From Limnochorda pilosa (GTDB taxonomy: Bacteria > Bacillota > Limnochordia > Limnochordales > Limnochordaceae): DNA of 64,000 bases. The stretch is from the NCBI RefSeq assembly GCF_001544015.1, contig NZ_AP014924.1, positions 3,596,001 to 3,660,000 of the forward strand, written 5' to 3'. Made by a program: the position numbers and the translations under genes. Position 1 is the first letter of the stretch. Each line of letters starts with the position of its first letter. Positions 15,641 through 23,647 of this stretch are shown here, one piece after another. Under the pieces are notes generated by a model. It worked only from the letters and a program-made list of their open reading frames with translations. It searched no databases and had not been told where the DNA came from.

Positions 15641-17643
15641 CGCCCCGCACTCCCTTCCAGGAACGCCCCGCGCTCGCGCCGTTCCGCCAGCGCCTCACGC
15701 CACTCCGCGGCGTTGGGCCAGACGGCGAAGACCGTTCCCGCGATGAGGAGGTAGAAGCCCCACCAGATCCAGGAGACCATGGGGTTGACGATCAGCTTGA
15801 AGCTGGCCTGCTCCGCCCCCTCCCAGCCGTTGAGGATCACGTAGAAGTCCTCTCGCCAGCTCCCGAGGATGGCCGGCTCGGTGGTGGGCTGCTCGAAGGT
15901 GTCCCAGAACACCTTCTCCGGCCGGAGGATCCCGAGCCGGTCACCGCCTCTGGAGACGACCATGTCGGTATAGACGGTCGCCTTGCCGGCGGAATCGCGG
16001 CGCTCCCGGAGACCGGTGAAGTGGACCTGGTACGGCCCCAGCATCGCCATGTCCCCCGCCTTCATGGCGATCTCCAGCGACTGCTGGTAGGCGGTGGCGG
16101 CGGTGACGCCGGCCAGGAGCACGAGGGTGCCCAGGTGGACGAGATACCCCCCGTACCGCCGGTGGTTCCGGTGGACGAGCCGGAAGAACGAGAGGACCAA
16201 CCCGTCCCCCGAAAGGTGCATCCGGGCCCGGGTGCCCCGCACCAGCTCCTGAACGATGGAGGCCAGTCCGAAGGCCATGACCGTGAAGGCCACGAGCAGC
16301 CCCCACTGGCTGACGCCGAGCCAGAGGTAGAAGGCCGCGGCTGCCGCCCCCGAGGCCACCACGGGTCCCAGGAAGCTGCGCCGCAAGTTGCGCAGCGAGG
16401 ATCGGCGCCACGCAAGCAGCGGGCAGGCGCCCATCAGGGCGATCAGCGCCACCCCGATGGGCCCCATGACCTCCTCGTAAAACGGTGGCCCCACGGTGAC
16501 CCGCACGCCCCGCACCGCCTCGGAGACGATGGGGAAGACGGTTCCCCAGAAGACCGCGAACGTGCCGCCGACCAGGAGGAGGTTGTTGAACAGAAAGCTG
16601 CTCTCCCGGGAGACGGGGGCCTCCAGAGTTCGCTCCTCCTTGAGGAGGTGCCGGCGGGCGAAGGTGAGACCCAGCGAGCCGGCGGCTACCAGGGCGATGA
16701 AGCCCAGGAAGAACGGCCCCAGGTTGTCGACCGAAAAGGCGTGGACCGAGCTCAGGACCCCACTGCGGGTGAGGAACGTGCCGAAGAGCGTCAGGAGGAA
16801 GGTGACGATGATGAGGATCACGTTCCAGAGCTTCATCATGCCCCGCTTCTCCTGGATCATGGCCGAGTGGAAGAAGGCGGTGCCCGTCAGCCACGGCATG
16901 AGCGAGGCGTTCTCCACCGGATCCCAGCCCCAGAAGCCGCCCCACCCGAGCTCCACGTAGGCCCACTGCATGCCGTAGATGATCCCTACGCTGAGGAAGA
17001 GCCAGGCGGCCAGGGTCCAGCGCCGGGTGAAGCGGAGCCAGGCATCGTCGGTCTCCCCGGTGATGAGCGCCGCCATGGCGTAGGCGAAGGGGGCCGTGAA
17101 GCCCACGTAGCCCAGGTAGGTCGCCGGCGGGTGGATGATCATGCCCACGTTCTGCAGGAGCGGGTTGAGCCCCATTCCCTCCGCCGGCGCCCGAGCCAGG
17201 GTCTCGAAGGGCGGGGTGACCCATAGGAGGAGTACCTCGAAGAAGAGGGCGACGCCCAGGAGGACAGCACCCACGTACGGCACGAAGTGGGGCTTCTCTC
17301 CGGGCGGGAGGTAGAGCGCTGCCACGCTCATGAGCAGCAACGTCCACAGCCAGAGCAGGAGCGAGCCCTCCTGACCCGCCCAGAGCGCAGACACCTTGTA
17401 GAGGAGGGAGAGGTCCGTGGTGGTGTAGCGCACCACGTAGGCGAATCGGAAGTCGCTCTGAATCAGCGCGGTGAGAAGCACCGCCGTGGCCGCCGTGAGG
17501 AAGAGGGCCGTGGCCGCTACCGCGTTCCTCCCGCTGCGCACGAGCCGCTCCTGCCGGCTACGGGTCCCCAGAACGAAGGCGGCCAGCCCGTACAGGGAGA
17601 AGACGAAGGCGAAGATCAGGCTGAAGCGACCCAGCGCTTCCAT
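15637..17643 (-). CDS. ccmF: Cytochrome c haem lyase CcmF
   Basis: Large polytopic membrane protein (668 residues) that ligates haem to apocytochrome c. It carries the haem-handling WWD domain WGGFWGWDPVENASLMPWL, the preceding HPPATYLGYVGF with conserved His, and QEGSLLLWLW. Multiple TM helices throughout and a long C-terminal soluble loop with GPYQVHFTG and EDFYVILNGWEG. Full length. ccmF and ccmH are coupled. No ccmA-E or cytochrome gene lies next to the cluster, so the haem chaperone must be elsewhere. Confidence 0.95.
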   Translation of the reverse strand: MEALGRFSLIFAFVFSLYGLAAFVLGTRSRQERLVRSGRNAVAATALFLTAATAVLLTALIQSDFRFAYVVRYTTTDLSLLYKVSALWAGQEGSLLLWLWTLLLMSVAALYLPPGEKPHFVPYVGAVLLGVALFFEVLLLWVTPPFETLARAPAEGMGLNPLLQNVGMIIHPPATYLGYVGFTAPFAYAMAALITGETDDAWLRFTRRWTLAAWLFLSVGIIYGMQWAYVELGWGGFWGWDPVENASLMPWLTGTAFFHSAMIQEKRGMMKLWNVILIIVTFLLTLFGTFLTRSGVLSSVHAFSVDNLGPFFLGFIALVAAGSLGLTFARRHLLKEERTLEAPVSRESSFLFNNLLLVGGTFAVFWGTVFPIVSEAVRGVRVTVGPPFYEEVMGPIGVALIALMGACPLLAWRRSSLRNLRRSFLGPVVASGAAAAAFYLWLGVSQWGLLVAFTVMAFGLASIVQELVRGTRARMHLSGDGLVLSFFRLVHRNHRRYGGYLVHLGTLVLLAGVTAATAYQQSLEIAMKAGDMAMLGPYQVHFTGLRERRDSAGKATVYTDMVVSRGGDRLGILRPEKVFWDTFEQPTTEPAILGSWREDFYVILNGWEGAEQASFKLIVNPMVSWIWWGFYLLIAGTVFAVWPNAAEWREALAERRERGAFLEGSAGR

Positions 17644-17656
17644 GAGCGACCACCTC

Positions 17657-18736
17657 TCAGCGGCTCTTCTCCTGCAGATCGCTTACGAGCTCCCGGTACG
17701 TCGCCTCACTGATACGCCCCTCCAGGAGGGCCTGGCGGGCCAGCCGGCGCTCCTCTTCGGGCTGCAGCCGACGCGGGCTCGGCCGCCCTGCCTGCGGCGA
17801 TTCCGGGTGGCGGTGCCTTGCGCCGCCGGCGGTGCTACCGCCCGACCCACCCCCTCGGGCGGCGGCGTGGGCCGGTGTGCGCTGCCGGCCGCGGCCGGTC
17901 GTCTCGCGCACGAGAAAGTAGGTAAGGACCGCGAGGACGACCACACCCAGCCCCCACGATCCCACCTGGGAGAGGAGCATCGATCCGGGGGCGCCGGACG
18001 GCGGCCGGCTTTCTCCCGAGCCTTGCTCACCCGATGCTGCCGCTGCCGCGAACGGCTCGCTGGTGCTTCGGGCGTAGCGGGCCGTGAGGGTCACCGGAGT
18101 TCCCGCGTTCGGAGCCATCTCGTAGTAGAAGACCGGAGCCGTGCCGGAGGAGGCACCTGACGTCGGCTCGGGGTCCGAGGTGAACCCGGTGGCCGCCGCT
18201 GGACGCATGAAGTGGACCTGTATGCGATCCACGGTCGGCGATCCGGGGTAGCGGAAGGTCACTGTGCGTTCGGGCCTGCTCACGTCCACGGGCACGTAGA
18301 ACTCCATGTGGGCGCGGTAACGCTCACCCGGCGCGAGCGCCCGCCCCATGGACCACCGGACCCAAAGGCCCTGGGAACCGCTCCCGTCGTCACCCGGGTC
18401 GACCCCCTCCGCCTGGCTGACCCGGGGCAGCTGACACACGTGCTCGCCCTCCGCCGTGAGCTCGCAGGTCTCTCCGAGACGGGCCCCCGCCGGCACCCAC
18501 AGCGCGACGTCGGCCGTCGCCGGCCTTTCCGCGGTGTTGACGTACGTCGCCTGGTAGATGGCGAGCATCTCACCCCGGGCATCGTACTCCGGTCGCAGGT
18601 CGACGGTGAGGCGTTCCATGCGAAGCTCCTCCGACGTCCCGGCAGCCGCCCGGACCGGCGGGGTGAGCACCACGACGAGCAGCATCACCACTGTGAGGGC
18701 TGCAGCGATCGACCCTCTCGACGGTTGCCTCTTCAC
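17657..18736 (-). CDS. Secreted/membrane protein with C-terminal SHOCT-like helix, cytochrome c maturation cluster
   Basis: 359 residues. Start GTG at 18736, after GGGGGAG. Signal peptide (residues ~10-32, ending AAA), a large extracytoplasmic domain rich in beta-type sequence (YQATYVNTAERPATADVALWVP, YRAHMEFYVPVDVS, VTFRYPGSPTVDRIQVHF), a TM helix (about residue 257-277: GLGVVVLAVLTYFLV), a basic Gly/Ser region and a C-terminal RRLARQALLEGRISEATYRELVSDL SHOCT-like motif. It precedes ccmF by 13 nt. No precise family recognised; the position suggests a role in haem or apocytochrome handling at the cell surface. Confidence 0.7.
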   Translation of the reverse strand: MKRQPSRGSIAAALTVVMLLVVVLTPPVRAAAGTSEELRMERLTVDLRPEYDARGEMLAIYQATYVNTAERPATADVALWVPAGARLGETCELTAEGEHVCQLPRVSQAEGVDPGDDGSGSQGLWVRWSMGRALAPGERYRAHMEFYVPVDVSRPERTVTFRYPGSPTVDRIQVHFMRPAAATGFTSDPEPTSGASSGTAPVFYYEMAPNAGTPVTLTARYARSTSEPFAAAAASGEQGSGESRPPSGAPGSMLLSQVGSWGLGVVVLAVLTYFLVRETTGRGRQRTPAHAAARGGGSGGSTAGGARHRHPESPQAGRPSPRRLQPEEERRLARQALLEGRISEATYRELVSDLQEKSR

Positions 18737-18963
18737 GGCGTCTCCCCCCAGCCTGGGCCCCATTCTTGGGTGCGCGCCAGGACAACCGCGGCTCCACCCC
18801 GGGGGACTCGTGCCCCGCACCCGGATGCCGCTCCGCGTCGATGGTCGCGCCGTATCCTGAGAGCACGCTGAGAGGAAGCTGAGAAGAGGATGAGAGGAGG
18901 CCAGCCCGGGCAAATAGAGAGGGAAACCCCGGGACAATCGGCCTATCGTCCGGGGCTTTCAGG

Positions 18964-19056
18964 TCAGCCGAACCCTAACCCGTTGGGGCCGAGCAGGGCG
19001 TCCAGCTCGGGGTCGAACCGCAGCATGCAAGCGATGAGCCGCCGCATCTCGGGCAT
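18964..19056 (-). CDS. Possible 30-residue ORF in a gene-poor gap
   Basis: Within the gene-poor stretch 18737-19339 the minus strand holds a short frame, MPEMRRLIACMLRFDPELDA then LLGPNGLGFG, starting 6 nt after GAGGTGG. Composition is protein-like but nothing else supports it. In the same gap the plus strand (about 19130-19246) gives a protein-like peptide ending AYLNGHQLHPAVFAAAEQW without a start, perhaps the remnant of a lost gene. Nothing else is seen there. Confidence 0.25.
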   Translation of the reverse strand: MPEMRRLIACMLRFDPELDALLGPNGLGFG

Positions 19057-19339
19057 GGGGTCCACCTCACCCTGCTGCCCGGGAGCGCGTCCCTGCACCG
19101 GCAGGTGCTCGCGGCGAGGCGCAGGGCCGCCGGCTGAGCGCTACCTCGACCGCGCCCGCGCGATCCGCCCCGACCGGGACGCCACAGCGTACCTCAACGG
19201 CCACCAGCTGCACCCTGCCGTCTTTGCCGCCGCCGAGCAGTGGTAAGACGCCCCCGCCTGAGCGCGGCCGGGAGCAACTCCTCCGACCCCTGAATGGCGC
19301 TGTGGATTCCCCTGCTATGGGGTCGCGTCGGTCCGCCCT

Positions 19340-19510
19340 CTAGTGATGAGGGTGGTGGGCATGTCCCTCCCCCAGGTACTTGTGGGGATCCCTTTCGAAC
19401 TCCACCTTGCAGCCCGGTGAGCAGAAGTAGTACGTTTCGCCGGCATGCTCGGACTTGGCCGCCGCCTCGCGCTCGTTCACGTCCATGCCGCAGACGGGAT
19501 CCTTGGCCAT
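19340..19510 (-). CDS. YHS domain protein
   Basis: 56 residues: MAKDPVCGMDV, then AGETYYFCSPGCKVEFERDP and a His-rich tail GHAHHPHH. The YHS domain is a small metal-binding unit often found with heavy-metal ATPases. ATG 19510 follows TGGAGGTGAGCCC. The His tail suggests Cu or Zn binding. It is divergent from the copper-type two-component system at 19738 and probably belongs to the same stress response. Confidence 0.85.
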   Translation of the reverse strand: MAKDPVCGMDVNEREAAAKSEHAGETYYFCSPGCKVEFERDPHKYLGEGHAHHPHH

Positions 19511-19737
19511 GGGCTCACCTCCAGAGGGATACGGGGCCTGAACCCGGCGACGGCCCACCCTCCTGCCTGCCGCCGGCCGGCCCACGGCTCGACAGGTGTA
19601 TTCTATCCATGCTCGGCGGCGTAGGAAAGGTCCACGATCGTTCCGGGCGTCACCGGCTCCCCCGGACCATCGGAGAGGTCCGGGCACATGGGGCGGGAAG
19701 AGACATCGTGCACAGGCAGGGGAGGTGTGTGGAGGCG

Positions 19738-20448
19738 ATGGCGACGAGGGTCCTGGTGGTGGACGACGAGGTTCACCTGGTGGAGCTCGTGTCGGGATAC
19801 CTGCGGCGGGAAGGGTTCGAGGCGCGCGCCGCTCACGACGGTCCCGGAGCGCTGGATCTCGCCCGGAGCTGGAGGCCCGACCTGGTCGTCTTGGACGTGA
19901 TGCTCCCCGATCTCGACGGGTTCGAGGTCTGCCGCCGGCTGCGCCAGTTCTCCGACGCCTACGTGCTCATGCTCACCGCGCGGGCCGAGGAGGTGGACAA
20001 GGTCGTCGGCCTCTCGGTGGGCGCGGACGACTACATCACCAAGCCCTTCTCGCCCAGGGAGCTGGTGGCTCGGGTGAAGGCCATGCTGCGCCGGCCCCGG
20101 CAGGCTGTGCGCCTCGACCCGGAGATTCCGCCCCCTCAGGGAGTCGGTGAGCTGATCATCGATCGGGCGCGTCGCGAGGTGACCCGACGGGGCCGTCCAG
20201 TGGCCCTCACAGCTCGGGAGTTCGACCTCCTCGCAGCCCTCGCCGAGAACCCGGGCCTGGTCTTCACCCGGGACCAGCTTCTGGAGAACGTCTGGGGCGC
20301 GGCGGCCTACGACGACCACGTGGTCGACGTACACGTGGCCAACCTGCGCAAGAAGCTGGAAGAAAACCCCTCCCGCCCCCGCTACCTCCAGACGGTGCGC
20401 GGGGTGGGCTACCGCCTGAACGACCGTCCGGAGGTCGAAGACCAATGA
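19738..20448 (+). CDS. OmpR-family response regulator
   Basis: Receiver domain residues 1-120 (VLVVDDEVHLVELVSGYLRR, acceptor Asp in LVVLDVMLPDLDG, LMLTARAEEVDKVVGLSVGADDYITKPF) and winged-helix DNA-binding domain (VALTAREFDLLAALAENPG, FTRDQLLENVWG, VDVHVANLRKKLE, YLQTVRGVGYRL). 236 residues. ATG 19738 chosen; a GTG at 19729 is an alternative with a better-placed GGGGAGG. Stop overlaps the sensor start (ATGA), a classic operon pair. Likely regulates the Met-rich secreted protein downstream, where phased CTTGAT repeats lie. Confidence 0.92.
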   Translation: MATRVLVVDDEVHLVELVSGYLRREGFEARAAHDGPGALDLARSWRPDLVVLDVMLPDLDGFEVCRRLRQFSDAYVLMLTARAEEVDKVVGLSVGADDYITKPFSPRELVARVKAMLRRPRQAVRLDPEIPPPQGVGELIIDRARREVTRRGRPVALTAREFDLLAALAENPGLVFTRDQLLENVWGAAAYDDHVVDVHVANLRKKLEENPSRPRYLQTVRGVGYRLNDRPEVEDQ

Positions 20449-21584
20449 GCCGGTGGATCCGGGGGTCCTTGCGCAGCAAACTTCTGGCAGGCTACCTGGT
20501 GGTGGTGGCTGTGGGCGTGGCCACGCTCTTCGCGGCCGCGACCCTGGTCGCACCATCCCTCTTCGACCGCCTCATGGACCAGGCCATGGGCCCGCACATG
20601 GAAGGCACGACAGACATGATGTCTCCGGGGATGATGACTGGCGTGCGGGAGCTCTCGGCCCGGGTCTTCCGCGAGGGCATGCTCCAGGCCCTGGGGATCG
20701 CAGCCCTCACCGCGGGGATTGCGGCTGTGCTGGCAAGCCTCGTTCTGTCCAACTGGATCGCGCGCCCCGTGCACCACATGCTCTCGGCCTCGCGCCGCAT
20801 CGCGCAGGGCCGCTACTCCGAGCGGGTTCCCGTGGGCGATCGGGACGAGGTGGGCCAACTCGCCGAGAGCTTCAACGCGATGGCTGCGACCCTGGAGGAG
20901 ACGGAACGCCGTCGCCTGGAGCTGATCGGCAATGTGGCGCATGAGTTGCGCACGCCGGTGGCCAACCTGGAAGGATACCTGGAGGGGCTGCTCGATGGGG
21001 TCGTCGCCCCTTCTCAGCAAACCTGGGCCTTCCTTCACGGTGAGGCGGGCCGGCTGCGGCGGCTGGTGCAAGACTTCCAGGACCTGTCGCGGGCGGAGGC
21101 CCGCCAGATGGCTCTCCAGCTCGCTCCAGCCCAGCCCGGGCAACTGGCTCGGGACGCCGCCGCACGCCTGGAGGCGGCGTACGCTGAGAAGGGGGTCACC
21201 CTGCGTCTGGCCGTGCCCGACGATCTTCCCCCGGTGCTCGCGGACTCGGACCGCACCCTGCAGGTGCTCACCAACCTCCTCAACAACGCCCTTCGTTACA
21301 CGCCTCCTGAGGGCTCGGTGGAGGTGACGGCCGACCGTCACGGACTAGACGTACGCTTCTCCGTCCGCGACACGGGTGTCGGCATCGCCCCCGAGCACCT
21401 TCCCCACCTGTTCGAGCGGTTCTACCGCGTCGACCCCTCCCGCTCCCGGGCGGCCGGCGGATCTGGCATCGGGCTCACCATCGCCCGGGCCCTGGTGGAG
21501 GCCATGGGCGGCCGTATCTGGGTGGAGAGCCCGGGGCCCGGACGGGGTGCGACCTTCTCGTTCACCCTGCCGGTGGCCCGGTGA
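20445..21584 (+). CDS. Sensor histidine kinase with Met-rich external loop
   Basis: 379 residues: TM1 (about 12-34), a short extracytoplasmic loop, TM2 (about 82-102), HAMP (IARPVHHMLSASRRIAQG), HisKA with NVAHELRTPVANLEGYL, and HATPase_c (NLLNNALRYTPPEG, DTGVGIAPEHLPHLFERFYR, GSGIGLTIARALVEAMGG). The loop is only ~47 residues and rich in Met and His (Met44, 48, 52, 58, 59, 63, 64; His51: LMDQAMGPHMEGTTDMMSPGMM). Met-rich loops bind Cu(I) in known sensors such as CusS; Cu sensing is inference. Partner regulator is directly upstream. Confidence 0.92.
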   Translation: MSRWIRGSLRSKLLAGYLVVVAVGVATLFAAATLVAPSLFDRLMDQAMGPHMEGTTDMMSPGMMTGVRELSARVFREGMLQALGIAALTAGIAAVLASLVLSNWIARPVHHMLSASRRIAQGRYSERVPVGDRDEVGQLAESFNAMAATLEETERRRLELIGNVAHELRTPVANLEGYLEGLLDGVVAPSQQTWAFLHGEAGRLRRLVQDFQDLSRAEARQMALQLAPAQPGQLARDAAARLEAAYAEKGVTLRLAVPDDLPPVLADSDRTLQVLTNLLNNALRYTPPEGSVEVTADRHGLDVRFSVRDTGVGIAPEHLPHLFERFYRVDPSRSRAAGGSGIGLTIARALVEAMGGRIWVESPGPGRGATFSFTLPVAR

Positions 21585-21644
21585 GGCCGTGCTGTGCGGT
21601 GTTCGGCCAGCCTGGCCGGCCCCTGCCCCTACTGTGCCTTCCTT

Positions 21645-21684
21645 CTTGATTCAATCTTGATCGTGCGGCTCATGGTAGCTTGAT
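21645..21684 (+). repeat. Three CTTGAT direct repeats upstream of the Met-rich gene
   Basis: CTTGAT occurs at 21645-21650, 21656-21661 and 21679-21684, i.e. 11 and 23 bp apart, about one and two helical turns. OmpR-family regulators often bind phased direct repeats; the gap between the sensor gene and the secreted gene at 21771 is the natural place. A perfect palindrome CGGCCAGCCTGGCCG at 21604-21618 precedes it. Confidence 0.5.
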
Positions 21685-21770
21685 CTGCCGCTGCCATACT
21701 GGAGCTGCCGGACGAGGTTCCGGACGAGACGCGGCGCGGGGACGGAACGCGCCGAGAGGAGGTCACGCAG

Positions 21771-22529
21771 ATGCGTGGACGAACGCTCTGGATCCTTCTG
21801 GGTGGGCTCGTGCTGGTGGGAGGACTCTACGGCGCGACGCTGCTGGCCCAGCCGGCCGGCCCGCAGAACGGTTCCTGGGCCGCTCCCGGTGCGGGGGCCG
21901 GGTACGGCATGATGAGCGGCTACGGCGGGATGATGGGCGGCTCTGGCGGGATGATGGGCGGGTACGCCGGCCCGGATGCCACGCCCCTCACCTCCCTGGA
22001 CGACGCCAAGCGCGCGTTCGAAGCCTACGTGGACAGCCTGGGCGTTCCCGGGCTCGAGGTCGCCGAGGTGATGCAGTTCCAGAACAACTTCTACGCGATC
22101 GTGGCCGAGACCGCCAGCGGCGAGGGCGCCTTCGAGCTCCTGGCGGACCCCCGCACGGGCGCCGTCTTCCCCGAGTACGGCCCCAACATGATGTGGAACA
22201 CCCGGTACGGCCACATGGGTGGCTACGGTGGCGGTGGCATGATGGGCGGCGGCATGATGGGCTGGGACCAGCCAGGCCCCGCGGGGCCGGGCGACACGGC
22301 CCAGGGTTCCGTTTCCCCCGAGCGCGCGCAGGAGCTGGGTCAGGCGTGGCTGGACGCCAACTTCCCCGGAAGCACCGCGGTCGAGCCGGATCCCTTCCCA
22401 GGTTACTACACGCTCCACATCGAGCGGGATGGGACCATCACGGGCATGCTCTCGGTGAACGCGAGCACCGGGCAGGTCTGGTACCACGGATGGCACGGCA
22501 CCTTCGTGGCCATGAGCGAGGGGCACTGA
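21771..22529 (+). CDS. Secreted Met-Gly-rich protein with PepSY-like domains
   Basis: 252 residues. Signal peptide MRGRTLWILLGGLVLVGGLYGATLL. A first Met-rich block (GYGMMSGYGGMMGGSGGMMGG, residues 44-64) and a second (GGGGMMGGGMMGW, about 151-163) separate PepSY-like units, DDAKRAFEAYVDSLGVPGLE with YAIVAETASGEGAFELL, and SPERAQELGQAWLDANFPG with YYTLHIERDGTITGMLSV. Met-rich blocks bind Cu(I) in known proteins; PepSY-like units are often surface-attached. It follows the Met-rich sensor, so a copper sequestering or sensing role is inferred, not shown. Ribosome site GAGGAGG precedes ATG. Confidence 0.8.
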   Translation: MRGRTLWILLGGLVLVGGLYGATLLAQPAGPQNGSWAAPGAGAGYGMMSGYGGMMGGSGGMMGGYAGPDATPLTSLDDAKRAFEAYVDSLGVPGLEVAEVMQFQNNFYAIVAETASGEGAFELLADPRTGAVFPEYGPNMMWNTRYGHMGGYGGGGMMGGGMMGWDQPGPAGPGDTAQGSVSPERAQELGQAWLDANFPGSTAVEPDPFPGYYTLHIERDGTITGMLSVNASTGQVWYHGWHGTFVAMSEGH

Positions 22530-22532
22530 GTC

Positions 22533-22811
22533 CTACGCCTTCACCTTCCGCTTGGATGCGGGACCGGGCGATCGCCGCCCGGTCCTGCCGCGCGCCTCCA
22601 CCCGATCGAGGAACCGCCTCCAGATCACGGTCGTTCCATACATGGTCCGGTGCTCCAGAACGGTCCGGAGCGCCCGAGCAGCGGCCCCGCCAGGGTCCTC
22701 GCGCACCCGGGCAGCCAGGTCGCGCCAGTCCTCGACGCTCCCACGCTCGAGCACGTCCTCGACGGCCTCCACCGTGTCCTCATACCCTGGGTTCAGGTGG
22801 CGATGCTCCAC
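22533..22811 (-). CDS. Small partner protein of the AbiEii-like nucleotidyltransferase
   Basis: 92 residues, mainly charged helices: GYEDTVEAVEDVLERGSVEDWRDLAARV, then ALRTVLEHRTMYGTTVIWRRFLDRVEARG and a Lys-rich tail ending KRKVKA. Start GTG at 22811, 8 nt after AGGAG, 5 nt downstream of the nucleotidyltransferase stop. Proteins like this are commonly annotated as antitoxin-like partners of AbiEii/AbiGii toxins; I cannot recognise a fold. Converges on the Met-rich protein gene. Confidence 0.65.
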   Translation of the reverse strand: MEHRHLNPGYEDTVEAVEDVLERGSVEDWRDLAARVREDPGGAAARALRTVLEHRTMYGTTVIWRRFLDRVEARGRTGRRSPGPASKRKVKA

Positions 22812-22816
22812 GCCGA

Positions 22817-23482
22817 TCACTCCTGCAGTCCGAGAATGCCGCGGGCAAGCCGGTCCGAGAGCTCGTTGCACGTTGCCTCTACATGCTCCCAGCGGTTCCA
22901 GGGGGCCCGGATGCCGTGGTGGCGGCGGAGGTCCACGGAACCCAGGTCGAACGGCCTCGGCTCGGCGAGCTGCCTGCAAAGCTGCCGGGTGACCGTCTCA
23001 CCACTCGACTGGGGGTAAAGGTCATCCAACGGCCGCAGGGCGTCCTCCACGCCGTCTTCCAGCTTGGCGGACAGAGCACAGAGATCCACGAAGTCCCGCG
23101 TGGCGTTCCGAGTCACCACGAGCCACGCCTTGATGCGTGCCATCTCGGCCAGGGTGGGCACCCGGATCCCCTCGATCTCCTGGGTTTCCAGCGGCACGGA
23201 CCGAACGAGCTGTCGAATCCCCGTCTCAACGCCCTGGAACCGCCCGAGGATCATGACCGGCGGGCGCACCCGGCGGGTGCTCCAGGCGGCGAGGGCCTCG
23301 AGCCGGGCAAGGACGCCGTCGAAGTGCTCACGCAGTTCGGTCATGACGTGGTCCCCGTCGAGCGAGTGGCGGTGACCCGCGTGGAGGGCCGCAGCCGTCT
23401 CGCCCACGAGCACCAGCTCGGGGAAATGAGCCTGAAGGAGCCGCTGCGCTTCGGGGATCTGGCGCCACGCCCTCTGATCCAG
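22817..23482 (-). CDS. AbiEii/AbiGii-type nucleotidyltransferase (toxin-like)
   Basis: 221 residues. Typical landmarks: LVLVGETAAALHAGHRHSLDGDHVM (nucleotidyltransferase GG/HRxSxDxD region), and the later IPVPTLAEMARIKAWLVVTRNATRDFVDLCAL segment (here RVPTLAEMARIKAWLVV). Known AbiEii proteins transfer GTP or nucleotides to tRNA and act as toxins. Start: CTG 23482 lies 8 nt after AAGGGGAGG; the in-frame GTG and ATG further upstream have no ribosome site. The canonical 'GG(T/S)' is changed to GET and the aspartates read LDGD, so the enzyme may be divergent. Partner gene follows. Confidence 0.75.
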   Translation of the reverse strand: MDQRAWRQIPEAQRLLQAHFPELVLVGETAAALHAGHRHSLDGDHVMTELREHFDGVLARLEALAAWSTRRVRPPVMILGRFQGVETGIRQLVRSVPLETQEIEGIRVPTLAEMARIKAWLVVTRNATRDFVDLCALSAKLEDGVEDALRPLDDLYPQSSGETVTRQLCRQLAEPRPFDLGSVDLRRHHGIRAPWNRWEHVEATCNELSDRLARGILGLQE

Positions 23483-23647
23483 TGCTGGACCCTCCCCTTC
23501 CGTAGTCTGGGTGGAACCGTTCTGATGCCATTCTAGCACGCCGTACAGCACAGGCGCAGGTCGCATCCACCCGGGAGCGGTCCCCGGGTGAACGACGCCC
23601 GAGCGGGCCACGCTAAGGTCGATACGTATTGCCGAGGGTGGCGACGC

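Noticed and set aside
18890-19246. Plus-strand frame ending AYLNGHQLHPAVFAAAEQW
   Set aside because: Only its last ~40 codons look protein-like; no start or ribosome site. Mentioned as a possible remnant.
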